Of a DNA stretch of 64,000 nt, positions 1 through 10,216 are shown piece after piece. Source of the DNA: Rutpela maculata (lineage: Eukaryota > Arthropoda > Insecta > Coleoptera > Cerambycidae); assembly GCA_936432065.2 (NCBI GenBank), contig OW386289.2, forward strand, positions 87,665,736-87,729,735, given 5' to 3'. A model generated the notes under the pieces. The model saw only the letters and a program-made list of their open reading frames with translations, was not told the DNA's origin and did not search any database. Made by a program: the position numbers and the translations under genes. Numbering within the stretch: the stretch's first letter is position 1; every line of letters starts with the position of its first letter.

Positions 1-12
1 CGATACACAGAG

Positions 13-601
13 CGGGCCGAAAAAAATGAAAATTTGAATTTGCAAATGATATAACTTATAATTTGATACTATGTATCTAAAACTAATTCGATTAAATTTT
101 TAGCCAAATTGGTTAATATCTAGCCGCCCCCCACGGCCTTTAAAATGAAGGAAGAGGCCAATTTTTCGATTTTTTTCGATTTTAATTGAAGTTTGAAATT
201 TTTTTATGGCTCTTTATTAACGTCTAAACGTGTGTGGCAAAAGTTTTCCGAATAAAATATTTTCAATTCCAGGGAAATTAGATACAAAAAACCTTATTTT
301 CGTCAAATCCTACTTTTTAGTGACAAATTTCTAATTTCCCTGGAACTGAAAAATATTTTATTCGGTAAACTTTTGCCACACACTTTAGACATTAATAAAG
401 AGTCATAAAAAAATTTCAAACGGCAATTTGAAAAACGTTAAAAATCCAAAAATTGACCTTTTTCTTCATTTTCAAGGCCGTGGGGGCAGGCTAGATATTA
501 ACCAATTTGACTAAAAATTTAACCGAATTAGTTTCAGATACATAACAACAAATTATAAGCTATATCATTTGCAAATTCAAATTTTCATTTTTTTCGGCCC
601 G
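13..601. repeat. 600-bp palindromic fold-back element
   Basis: The first 600 bases fold on themselves. The arm from about 13 to 285 pairs with 325 to 601. The outer ends read CGGGCCGAAAAAAATGAAAA and its reverse complement, and a loop of about 40 bases lies between. The arms differ by scattered substitutions, so the copy is not new. No reading frame is present. The left end almost coincides with the window start, so I could not establish a target duplication. It is probably a non-autonomous fold-back or MITE-type DNA transposon. Confidence 0.8.
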
Positions 602-744
602 CCTTTACAGGGTCGCTGACATGTGTGGAAATGGTCGATTATCTCCTAAAGTAAAATAAGATAGCTATCAAAAAATATTAAGACACGAAAGTTTTAGGGT
701 TTTTTAAAATACATTGCAATAAGGAAAAATTAAGTATACAGAGT

Positions 745-2449
745 CAGTCAAAAAGTCATGACGAAACAAAGTTGCTTTTTCTTTAATGGAATACCCTGTA
801 TATTATTTCAATTCTTCTCGAAATTCTAAACAGAATTCGTATAGCACATCATATACCTAAACTAACCGTTTTCGAGATATCAATATCGAATTTTGAAAAT
901 AATTCTCTTATAAATCATACAAAAATATTTTAGTCTATAAAATTTATAGTCCATCAAGTTACCTTTGCCCTAGCTCCATAAAAACGCCGTGTCGTTCTTT
1001 TGTATAACAGTGATGATCTTGACAAAAATACATTTAGCGTGAATAATTTTCGCGCAAGAATGAAACATTTAAGTAAAACCGAGTTTATTGATACCTTAAT
1101 CATCATAGGATATGGTGATAGAAGACAAGGTTGTGATCAGTAGTGAATATTTTTAATGAATTGCTTCCCGATCGGGAACCTCTTTCTGAATCAACCGTTT
1201 CAAAACACATTGCAGCGTTTTCATGAAACTGGAGGTGTCAAAGATCAACCAAAAAGAGGAAGACCGGTAAGCGTCACAAATGAAGAAAATTCTACGAATG
1301 CTATGTTAGATGTGGTAGAAAATCCAATAAATCCGATATAACAGAGGGCTTTAAATCATAACATGAGTCGATATTCCATTCAAGAAATTTGCAAACGGGA
1401 AAAATTTCATCCATATAAAATTCATTTGTTACAAGAATTGAGTTAAGATAATTTTGATCATATAATCGAGTTCTGCGAAGTTATTATGGTTAAATTAAAC
1501 GAAAATATCAACTTTGTCAACCACATATTGTTTTCTGACGAAAACCGACACAACGTAGGTATTGGTCAGACCAAAATTCACATTGGATGGAGGAAGTTCA
1601 CACCCAACAACCACAAAAATTAAATTTCTGGTGTGGCATTATTGGTGGACACGTTATAGGACCTATTTTATAAACGGAAACTTGACTTCTGAACGATATC
1701 TATTACTTTTGCAAGAGCGTATTATTCCAGAGCTTAGACGATTATTCCCGAATAATAACAATCCCAATTTACCGGCAGAACAAATATGGTTTCAACAATA
1801 TCTAGAGGAAACTTTTCCTGGTAAATGGATTGGACGCAGGGGAGCAATTGAATGGCTAATTAGGTCTCTCGATATGACGCCGCTTGACTTTTTTCTATGG
1901 GGTCGCATAGAAAATGTAATCTACAAAAATAGGCCACAAAATATCGAAGAGTTGCAAGAAGGAATAAGGCTTGCAATTTCCACTATTCCTCCCAACACCC
2001 TTTTAGATTTATTAAGAAAGAAAATATTTGTTGTTTATTAAAACTTGTTTTCTCTCTTTTTTCGATAACTATTATTTTCATAAAATTTAAAATATCCAGG
2101 ACATTCATTAAAAAATATATTTTTCCGTTTCATGCATTTTTATCAACCCTGAACAGTTATGCTTTTTTATTTTCTGTAGAAAAATAATATTAGAATTTAA
2201 TCATATCCATAGCCTCCACCTTGTGTAATTTTCATAAGTATCCATCATTTAGGGCTTTTTCTTTAATAAATTTGAGAATAGTAAAAAGTTATTTTCAAAA
2301 TTCGATATCTCGAAAACGGTTAAGTTTGGGTATATGATGCGTTATATGAAATTTGTTTAGAATTTCGAGAAGAATTGAAATATGGAATAATACATAGGAT
2401 GTTCCATTAAAGAAAAAGCAACTTTGTTTCATCATGGCTTTTTGACTGA
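745..2449 (+). mobile_element. degenerate Tc1/mariner-like DNA transposon
   Basis: Inverted terminal repeats of about 170 bp enclose a broken transposase. The left repeat begins CAGTCAAAAAGTCATGA (745) and runs to about 915. The right one (about 2275..2449) is its reverse complement with scattered differences. Both contain a run matching GAAACAAAGTTGCTTTTTC. The surroundings are AT-rich and no clean TA duplication survives. Terminal repeats plus transposase type indicate an IS630/Tc1/mariner-superfamily element. Confidence 0.8.
1061..2041 (+). pseudogene. mariner-like transposase, broken
   Basis: Pieces of one transposase lie in shifting frames. The N-terminal helix-turn-helix region (about 1061..1341) contains STVSKT-like and GGVKDQPKRGRP stretches typical of the DNA-binding domain and its hinge. 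The C-terminal catalytic part (1562..2041) contains WFQQ, FPGKWIGRRGAIEW and MTPLDFFLWG, the block carrying the last catalytic acidic residue in mariner-type enzymes. Stops and frame changes near 1134, 1340, 1445 and 1560 make it non-functional. In WFQQYLEETF the usual DGAPPH signature after WFQQ is gone. Confidence 0.75.
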
Positions 2450-2937
2450 TCATTTATTTAATTTTGGTGATAGATTTTAGAAAACCCGAAAACTTTTGTA
2501 TTTTATCATCGATCATTTATAAAATATATGAGCATTAATGAATATGATTAAAATCTGAAGAAAAATACTCTTGAAAATTATAAAAAGCATTGGTTATTAG
2601 AAATGCTCTGATAGTATTCTTCAATGAATTGTATTCGAATTCATTAACGTTGGAAACGTAATTAAAAAATCTTATGGCATAATAGTTCGTTGCATTCCAG
2701 ATTTAGAAAGTCTTAAAAAGTTCAGTTAGCGATTGTGGTTATTTCTCGTAGAATATCAGTGCACTTCATTATGTGATGTAGAATCTGTCATGTTCCTTAA
2801 TAATACAATAGGCAATGCAAAGTATATGCACTGAGCAATGTATGGTTTTTCCTTGTAAACCGAAAGCATTGGCGGTATAGGCATGTCCCCAGAATAGTAT
2901 AGCATGTGACAATAAAGAATAGATAAGACCATGATAA
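2450..2937. other. no gene seen
   Basis: AT-rich spacer between the mariner-like element and the hAT element. Only short chance frames; nothing recognised. Confidence 0.5.
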
Positions 2938-2954
2938 GCTGTAAGCAGAGCTGG

Positions 2955-3115
2955 GTCGGATACAGTTAAAATGTATTCGAATACCGGATACGGATACGTC
3001 AAATGTATTCAAATACCAGAGACAAGATACGGATACTTTTTGCTTTTTAAAAAGTATCCGAATACCTTGTATTCGAATACTTTTTTCGGATACGGATACC
3101 GGATACTTTTCTTTC
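2955..3115. repeat. left subterminal GTATTCGAATAC array
   Basis: At least eight full or partial copies of GTATTCGAATAC / GGATACGGATAC lie immediately inside the left hAT end. A longer array is at the right end, in opposite overall orientation. In hAT elements such subterminal repeats bind the transposase. Confidence 0.7.
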
Positions 3116-3329
3116 GTTTGTGAAAAAAATATTTTATGAAATTCAGTTTTTTTTAAAGCCGTCCAAGACGCAATCTGTTTCTTTTAAATAAATATATGTA
3201 ATGCCTTTGGGTATTTTATTTGTTTTTTTTTTTTTTTTGGAGCAAAACAAAGTCCACCAACAACAAAAAACTAATTTTTTTCCGAAATCGGTCAAGAATG
3301 TACTTTAATGTATACTTTCTCGGCGCAAT

Positions 3330-3965
3330 TTTAGATCCTAAAATACGCCATTCTGGTATTTTAGACCGTTGCTAAGCAACTATCAGAAAACAGTCCGGGA
3401 AAGTTATATATTCCCGGCTGGGAATAGTATATTGTATATTTAGGTGTGAAAGCAATACATTCCCACAACAAGCATCGAAGTCCGGGAATGTGCTTTCACA
3501 CCGAAATACACATACTATTTTTTCTGAAATCACAATCAATAGTATTATAAATTAAGGAATTTGTATTAATACATAACATTTCTTCATTACAATCTAACTG
3601 CTTACTAATAAATGCAATTTTAATGTGAGTTGGTTTGCCTGCGTGTATTTATTTACTGTCTAAAATATATATATAAAAAACCGTACGGGAATGTTACTTT
3701 CCCGGCCTAGGCCGGGAAAGTAACATTCCCGTACGGTTTTGTTGATCGTTGCTTGGCAACGGATCTTTTCCGGTCTGTTTTCTGATCGTTTCTTAGCAAC
3801 GGACTAAAACACTGGAATTGTGCATTTTTCGATCTGAAATCGCGCCGAAAATGTAGACATTGCCGATCGATTTCAGAAAAAGTTACTTTTTCTGAAATCG
3901 ATCGGCAATGTCTGCATTTCGGAGCGATTTCAGATCGAAAAATGCTCGGGCCTTTCCCACGTTTT
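3330..3965. repeat. nested fold-back repeat, left copy
   Basis: It contains perfect local palindromes, for example CTTTCCCGGCCTAGGCCGGG near 3704..3722 with long flanking complementarity. It also contains short blocks around GTTGCTTGGCAACGGA. Most of the segment is repeated in inverted orientation at about 6105..6560, so the two copies form a very large inverted repeat with a spacer of about 2.1 kb. Confidence 0.65.
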
Positions 3966-4179
3966 TTTTTTATTGAATATTTGAGAAGTTCTCTTTAAAA
4001 AAACTCACCTGTATTTTTTCTTTTTGCGAAATTTGCTTCTTTACTACAGAAAAAATTATTATGTTATATGAATTTAAAATTGGCGGCAATATTTCTGCAC
4101 TGATGACACATTGAGAGGAATGACCAATCAGTTTATTCTAGCACCCTTGGTAGAGGCTACATATGACCAGATTGTCTAG

Positions 4180-4327
4180 GCATTTTTTCGCGAGCTTACT
4201 ACAACTAACTGTGGTAAGGAGTAAAAGAGATGGCTATATATAATTAAGATGTAGATTGGTTATGTATGTATAGCCATCTCTTTTACACCTTACTATAGTT
4301 AGTTGTGGTAAGCTCGCGAAAAAATGC
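4180..4327. repeat. 148-bp MITE with (AT)n tail
   Basis: Near-perfect inverted arms of about 58 bp begin GCATTTTTTCGCGAGCTTAC and end in its complement. A loop of about 30 bases separates them. An (AT)n run of about 34 bases follows at 4331..4364. Confidence 0.75.
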
Positions 4328-4328
4328 T

Positions 4329-4367
<39 letters not shown>

Positions 4368-4969
4368 TATCTCTTTCTACCTTTACCGAATTGACAGATA
4401 TATCATCAAGCTACACAGTACACACACACACTTTTAAATAATTAATAAGAACACAGTTATGAAGTCAAAATACTAGATCTGTACGATCACAACGTAAATC
4501 CTAAATAAGAGAGCATAACCTATCTATTTATTTTATTTCCATCAATGTTGGCAAGTATCATTTATTTGTTGGGAGCCGACATGTAAGTGTCTTTCGTCTG
4601 TTAATTATTATCATTTTTATTATAGTAGGTGGTATTATTCAATGAAAATTCATTATTTTTAAAAGCGGAGATAAAAAGTAATGAAATAATTAAAGCATTT
4701 CCTCTAACGCTAAACATTCATATACATTAGGTAACATGGAAATAGTCTCATCGGCAGGTTTCCAGACGAGATGTACAATTCAGAAACGTCAACAGGTTAG
4801 TATAAGACATCTGCATCATGTAACCAGCATAACCTTAAATTTTAAGTTTTCCAAGTTTATTCTCACGTTTAATGTTTGTATACGCATTTTTAGCTTGGAG
4901 CCGTACTGGCTCCAAGGAAATATTTAAAAATTCACGTAAATAATTTTTCAATATTGTTGATTAATAAAA

Positions 4970-5686
4970 AAACCGCTGCCCAAGGAATCACTACTTCCAC
5001 ATCCAGATTCTTTTCCAAGTCACTCACAACGAAAAAATCTTTGTATGTGGAAATAATTGTTTATGGAGCTTTAATAATATAATATTTGAAATCCTCTACC
5101 CCAAAAACCCATAAAACGATACCCCACATCGGTAGCGGGGTGGGGGTGGTGATGAGGGGTGGTAGTGGGGGTGAATGAAGTAAAAAAACATTTTGAGGTT
5201 TCTGGTTCTTGTACACACACTAAATCACAATATTTTTTTTTCATCCTCTTTAATAATGGGGTGGGGGTGGTAAGGGGTAATGCCAAAATTTTTTTTGAGA
5301 CTCTTACCTGCTTGATTTACCTATTTTCCCCAAATTTACCCCAATTTACCCCCCCAACCCTTCGACGGAACAAGATGAAAATATAATCTAGTTCTAGATC
5401 TCATTAAAGTACATATGTGTACCAAATTTCAAGTCAATATCTCAAACGGTTCCAGAGTAAACGTGCGCACAAAAAAAGTTACAGACAGACAGACCGACAG
5501 ACAGACAGACCGACAGACCGACAGACCGACAGACCGACAGACCGACAGACCGACAGACAGAAATTTTTTTTTCGCTCAAACTTAAAATCTCGACGTTTCG
5601 TGACATTCTAAACCTATTTGAAAAATAAAAATTTTTTAAATTTTTTTTGTCGTTACTATACTTCCACTGGATGTGGAAGTAATAGA
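4970..5686 (+). repeat. microsatellite-cored interspersed repeat, copy 1
   Basis: Reference copy of a roughly 700-bp family seen about nine times in the window. The 5' end reads ACCGCTGCCCAAGGAATCAC, followed by ACTTCCACATCCAG. The middle has G/T-rich and TTTACCCC blocks, then AAACGTGCGCACAAAAAAAG, then a GACA/GACC microsatellite (about 5482..5562). The 3' end is a hairpin, ACTTCCAC-TGGAT-GTGGAAGT. The layout (terminal hairpin, central (GTCY)n tract) resembles the mini-me / Helentron-associated elements of insects; that assignment is inference. Confidence 0.7.
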
Positions 5687-6104
5687 CTGCTAATTACAGG
5701 TTAGATTTCCAACCTACAAAAAGAGTCCTATTTTATTAGGATAAGATATTTAGAACTTCATAAACATTACACTGAACTAGATTTTAGTTGAAAATACGGG
5801 AACCAGGCAGAAATTTTAATAATAGCTGGGGTAATACTCTTAAATCTTAAGAAATACATATTTTTGAGGATAGCTGTGACGTCACGTGCAGATGCTCTAT
5901 GAAGCCAGAAATTGTTTAATTTTGATTGGAGAATCCCATCATGACGTAATTTGAGCGCGTTTACTTGTTTGAAATATGGAGTAAATAAGACAATATTTTT
6001 ATTTTTAAAATATCCATTTAAAATTAAAATATTATACGATATGACGTGTATGTACAATATTTATTAGGTGTTAATAAATGATTTATGAAAAAATAACCAT
6101 TAAG

Positions 6105-6720
6105 TTCCATTACGTGGGAAAGGCCCATTCCAGTATTTTAGTCCGTTTCTAAGAAGCTATCAGAAAACAGACCGGAAAAGATCCATTGCCAAGCAACGAT
6201 CAACAGAATGGTACGGGAATGCTACTTTCCCGGCCTAGGGTAGAGAGTAAATAAATATACGCAGACAAACTAATTCACATTAAAATTGCATTTATTAATG
6301 AGCAGTTAGACTGTAATGAAGAAATGTTATGCATTAATACAAATTCCTTAAGTTATAATAATATTGATTGTAATTTCAGAAAAAATAGTATGTGTACTTC
6401 GGTGTGAAAGCACATTTCCGGACTTCGATGCTTATTGGCCTCGACTAGCGCCTCGGCCAACAATTTGCATCGTCGTCCGGGAATGTATTGCTTTCACATC
6501 TAATTACTATTCCCGGCCTAGGCCGGGTAACTTACTTTCCCAGACTGTTTTTTTTATATATATATTTTAAACAGTAAATAATAAGCACTGAATTTCTGAC
6601 TTTTTTCAAAACAATAAAAATTCCTTAATTTATAATAATATTGATTGCGATTTCAGAAAAAATAGTATGTGTACTTCGTAGTAAAAGCACATTCCCGGAC
6701 TTCAAAACTAAAACATATGG
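6105..6720. repeat. nested fold-back repeat, right copy
   Basis: Inverted counterpart of 3330..3965. It shares the GGCCTAGGCCGGG palindrome and the TTGCCAAGCAACGATCAACA block. A short part around 6335..6440 is repeated directly at 6605..6700, both containing TTTCAGAAAAAATAGTATGT. No coding capacity. Confidence 0.6.
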
Positions 6721-6729
6721 TATAAGGAG

Positions 6730-7372
6730 TCATTCTTTATAGAAAGTTTTGCTTATACTGAAAAATACTTAACTAATACTTTAACTATAGTTGGAATGTT
6801 GATATAACGTACAAGGTGGTTAAAAAATAAGGAAACTTGAAATTTTTGCGAGAATGAAATACCAGTTGTTGAAATTGAAGCAAAAGTTTAAAATCTCATA
6901 GGAAAAATTGTTCCTAATGTCGATAGAAGGTCAGACATGACATTTGATTTAAATTATCTAGTTTTTTTGGCACCAAGATTAAATTAGTTTCGCAAAAGTA
7001 ACTAAAGAAAGTGCATGATTTATTAAGTTTAATAAAATAATCACAAAATAGTCACTTTTAAACTGTTCATGTTATCAAATAAATTAGCCACTTTGCTACT
7101 TTGGTTAACTTTGCAAAATTACTTTAATCTTAAAGACGCCAAAAAAAATTGAGATAAGCTTTCAAATTTCATATCTGAACTTCTATCTCAACATTAGGAA
7201 CAATTTTTCATATTATATTTTCAACTTTTACTTGAAGAACTGGTACTTTACTCTTGTAACAATTTCAACTTTTCGTATTTTTTAACCATTCTGTACGTTA
7301 TATCGACATTCCAACCATAGCTAAGAGGACTTTTCAGGATATATGTAAACCTTTTTATAAAGAATGACTAGA
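6730..7372. repeat. 640-bp imperfect palindrome
   Basis: Left arm (about 6730..7010) and right arm (about 7100..7372) are complementary, for example GATATAACGTACAAGGTGGT against the complement of CATTCTGTACGTTATATCGA. Divergence is about one base in ten by eye. Probably an old fold-back transposon inside the hAT element. Confidence 0.65.
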
Positions 7373-7394
7373 AAATAATATTTAATATTTAATA

Positions 7395-7735
7395 TATATA
7401 TTTTGTGGTATTCGGATATTTTCAGTATCCGAATACTTTTATTGTATTCGGACACGTTTGTTGTATTCGGATACTTTTAGTGTATTCGGATACTTTCGGT
7501 GTATTCGGATACTTTTATTTGTATTCGAATACTTTTATAAGTATTCGAATACTCGCCTAATGTATTCGAATAACGGATACTTTATTAATTTGTGCGGATA
7601 CGGTTAACGGATACAATTTTAAGAAAGTTTTCGAATACAGCTTTCGGATACAGAAAAAGTATCCGAATACTGTATTCGAATACAGATGTATGCGAATACT
7701 GTATTCGAATACAGATGTATTCGAATACTACCCAG
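7395..7735. repeat. right subterminal GTATTCGAATAC array
   Basis: More than fifteen copies of GTATTCGAATAC, GTATTCGGATAC and related 12-mers occupy the last 340 bp of the hAT element. See the left array. Confidence 0.75.
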
Positions 7736-7748
7736 CTCTGGCTGTAAG

Positions 7749-8830
7749 CAATGTTTCTTTTGAAACCTGGTTCACAAGATTTCGTAAGTGGTAAATATTA
7801 ATTGAAATTTTATTGCAGACAAAGTGTATATGCTGTTCCCACAACAATTTCTTATCCAGGTATAGAGAAATTTAATGTTGTTTACCTCAGTTATATTTCT
7901 TAGACTAAAATCCGTAGTTTCAGTTTTAGACTCATTTAAGCTGAGTTGGTGTGCTGTAAACCATTCCTGAGCTTCTGACAATGTCTACTTTATAGTTACA
8001 TGCAATGTTTCAGTATTACTTCCACGTCCAGTGGAAGTATAGTAACGACAAAAAAATTTTTAAAAATTTTTATTGTCCAAATAGGCTTAAAATGTCATGA
8101 AACGTCGAGATTTTAAGTTTGAGCGAAAAAAAATTTCTGTCTGTCTGTCGGTCTGTCTGTAACTTTTTTTTGTGCGCACGTTTACTCTGGAACCGTTTAA
8201 AATATTGACTTGAAATTTGGTACACATATGTACTTTAACGAGTTTTAGAACTAGATTATATTTTCATCTTGTTCCGTCGAAGGGTTGGGGGGTAAATTAG
8301 GGTAAATTTGGGGTAAATGGGTAAATTAAGCAGGTAAAAGTCCATGAAATTGGTATATAGTATATACAAGAGAAGCTAAGGTCTCAAAAAAATTTTTGGC
8401 ATTAGCAACCCCCATTACCACCCCCACCTCCTTATTAAAGGGGATGAAAAAAAATTGTGATTTAGTGTATGTACAGGAACCAGAAACCTCAAAATATTTT
8501 TTACTTCATTCATCATTTACTTCATTCACCCCCACTACCACCCACTATCGATGTGGGGTATCGTTTTATGGGTTTTTGGGGTAGAGGATTTCAAATATTA
8601 TATTATTAAAGTTCCATAAACAATTATTTTCACATACAAAGTTTTTTCGTTGTGAGTGACTTGGACAGAGAATCTGGATGTGGAAGTAGTGATTCCTTGG
8701 GCAGCGGTTTTTTAGTGTGAGAATAATGGTTTTGTCATCTGCAAATAGGACAAATTGAGACGAGGCTATGTCTGTTGAATCATTAACTTACATTAAGAAT
8801 AATATAGATTCAAAACAAAACCCTTCGTCA
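7749..8830 (-). pseudogene. LINE reverse-transcriptase fragment split by a repeat insertion
   Basis: On the minus strand 8712..8760 encodes a reverse-transcriptase active-site block, FVLFADDKTIIL. 7772..7981 continues with EWFTAHQLSLNESKTE, the region that normally follows that block in Jockey/CR1-type LINEs. Copy 2 of the microsatellite-cored repeat (8027..8712, minus) sits between them. The repeat therefore jumped into an existing LINE copy. The 3' part has decayed. Confidence 0.65.
8027..8712 (-). repeat. microsatellite-cored interspersed repeat, copy 2
   Basis: Reverse orientation. It starts with the hairpin ACTTCCACGTCCAGTGGAAG, carries the GTCTGTCTGTCGGTCTGTCT core, and ends with the complement of the GGAATCACTACTTCCACATC end and a T run. 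It is inserted in a LINE reverse-transcriptase frame. Confidence 0.7.
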
Positions 8831-9530
8831 CTCCATGTTCCATATTTTGTAAACCAGAATTTGTATTTTGGTAAGTAACATACTGACATCTATTCGTCAG
8901 ATATGATTGTATTATTATACTTACAGTTATTACGTTATGAAAGTTTCAGTTTTATTCGTCTATTTACAATAACAATTTCAACATTTTATGAAACCTGATC
9001 AGTGATATTTTGATCTAGTCTAATAATCCACCGTTATAATAAAAATAAAATATTTTGTCGTCGTGATGTAAATATTGTTGGTAAATTACAACCTTCTCGG
9101 TTAATGTCTCTTCTGCTTTCTCAATTTCGTACTTTCCCTGGTACACTGTTAACTAATTTCGAGATTTATTTTATGTGTACGGCGAGAATCTAGTAGATTG
9201 TTATTTGACCCTGACACTAAATATTAAAATTGCAATTGTTAATTATTACCTGACTTCTTCGGCAAGAACAATATTAAGAAATTCATTTTCAATTATTATA
9301 TTGATTCACATAAAATGTCCCACGCAAAGATGCATAAACTCGAATTGAAATTATAAGACGAAGGGAGTTGCTGTTGGATGTGGCAGACTGTGAATACCTA
9401 TCTATTTGATTAACATGGCCAATTAACTTTTATGTGATGTAAGAGAGATTAATTAGATAAGCAGGAAATATCTCTTTACTTTCATTGTTCGTCATCAATA
9501 ACTTTCATTCGTTTATATACCGTTTCCAAT
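8831..9530. other. no gene seen
   Basis: AT-rich with no frame longer than about 60 codons and no recognised repeat. Confidence 0.4.
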
Positions 9531-9534
9531 GTTC

Positions 9535-10140
9535 TAGTGCAAAAGCGTTAGCTGCGGGTATCCCTCAAGGTACTGTTTTGGGATTCTATGTATAAATGAC
9601 ATTTCTGCATCTTTATGCACTATAACTATGTGCATATGTACTTTTGCATACGACACGTCACTAATAACTCGTTCATATTAGGTTGTAAGATAGTAGAAAA
9701 ACGAGCCATGACTATCTAGATGCTGATTTCATACGAACATAGAACTGTACTAGTACAACCTAAAAACAGTACTGCTAAGAATAGCAATTATATTAATTTT
9801 AATGATAGATCTATACCAGTCTTCAATGATGTTTCTACGGGTTTATTTACTTCTAGATTATACTCATAACAACACGCTTGTTATTAAACTTAATGCAATG
9901 TCTTGCCATCAGAGATATAAGATCATTACAAGATATTAGTGTTTTAGAAAAGTATTACTATGACCATATTCAATCGATTCTTAGTTACGGTTTAGTTTTC
10001 TGGAGATCATCACCATTAAGAATGTTTTTATTGCTGTAGAGAATGGGCAGCTACAGAAGGCGGCTTCATCAATAACCTGGCTCATAACCGTTAAGCTATG
10101 CTTTGCAGACCTCTTATACAACTTATACTTAATAATGTAC
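9535..10140 (+). pseudogene. LINE reverse-transcriptase remnant
   Basis: A GIPQGTVLG block (about 9555) marks the conserved reverse-transcriptase motif preceding the active-site Asp pair. The box itself is degraded to FAYDTSLI (about 9648). Further on, YYYDHIQSILSYGLVFW (about 9950..10000) is the characteristic C-terminal block of Jockey/CR1-type LINEs. Multiple stops and frame changes are present. Confidence 0.6.
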
Positions 10141-10216
10141 CATCCCTGTGCCAAAATCCATCAAAATCGACTAGCTAGTTTCAACGCTATTTTGTCCAGA
10201 TACGTACATACATACA

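Larger units (their letters stand above)
2946..7740. mobile_element. large non-autonomous hAT element with nested insertions
   Basis: The element starts CAGAGCTGGGT and ends ACCCAGCTCTG. It is flanked by a perfect 8-bp direct repeat, GCTGTAAG, at 2938..2945 and 7741..7748. CAG-starting inverted ends and 8-bp target duplications define the hAT superfamily. Both subterminal regions (2955..3115 and 7395..7735) are packed with copies of the palindromic motif GTATTCGAATAC and its variant GTATTCGGATAC, probably transposase-binding repeats. No transposase frame was found. The interior holds several palindromic elements and a microsatellite-cored repeat. Confidence 0.85.

Noticed and set aside
5482..5562. 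CRISPR-like array
   Set aside because: 4-bp microsatellite with no spacers, in a eukaryotic genome.
5417..5611. Frame encoding (TDRQ)n-like peptide
   Set aside because: Translation of the GACA/GACC microsatellite in an interspersed repeat.
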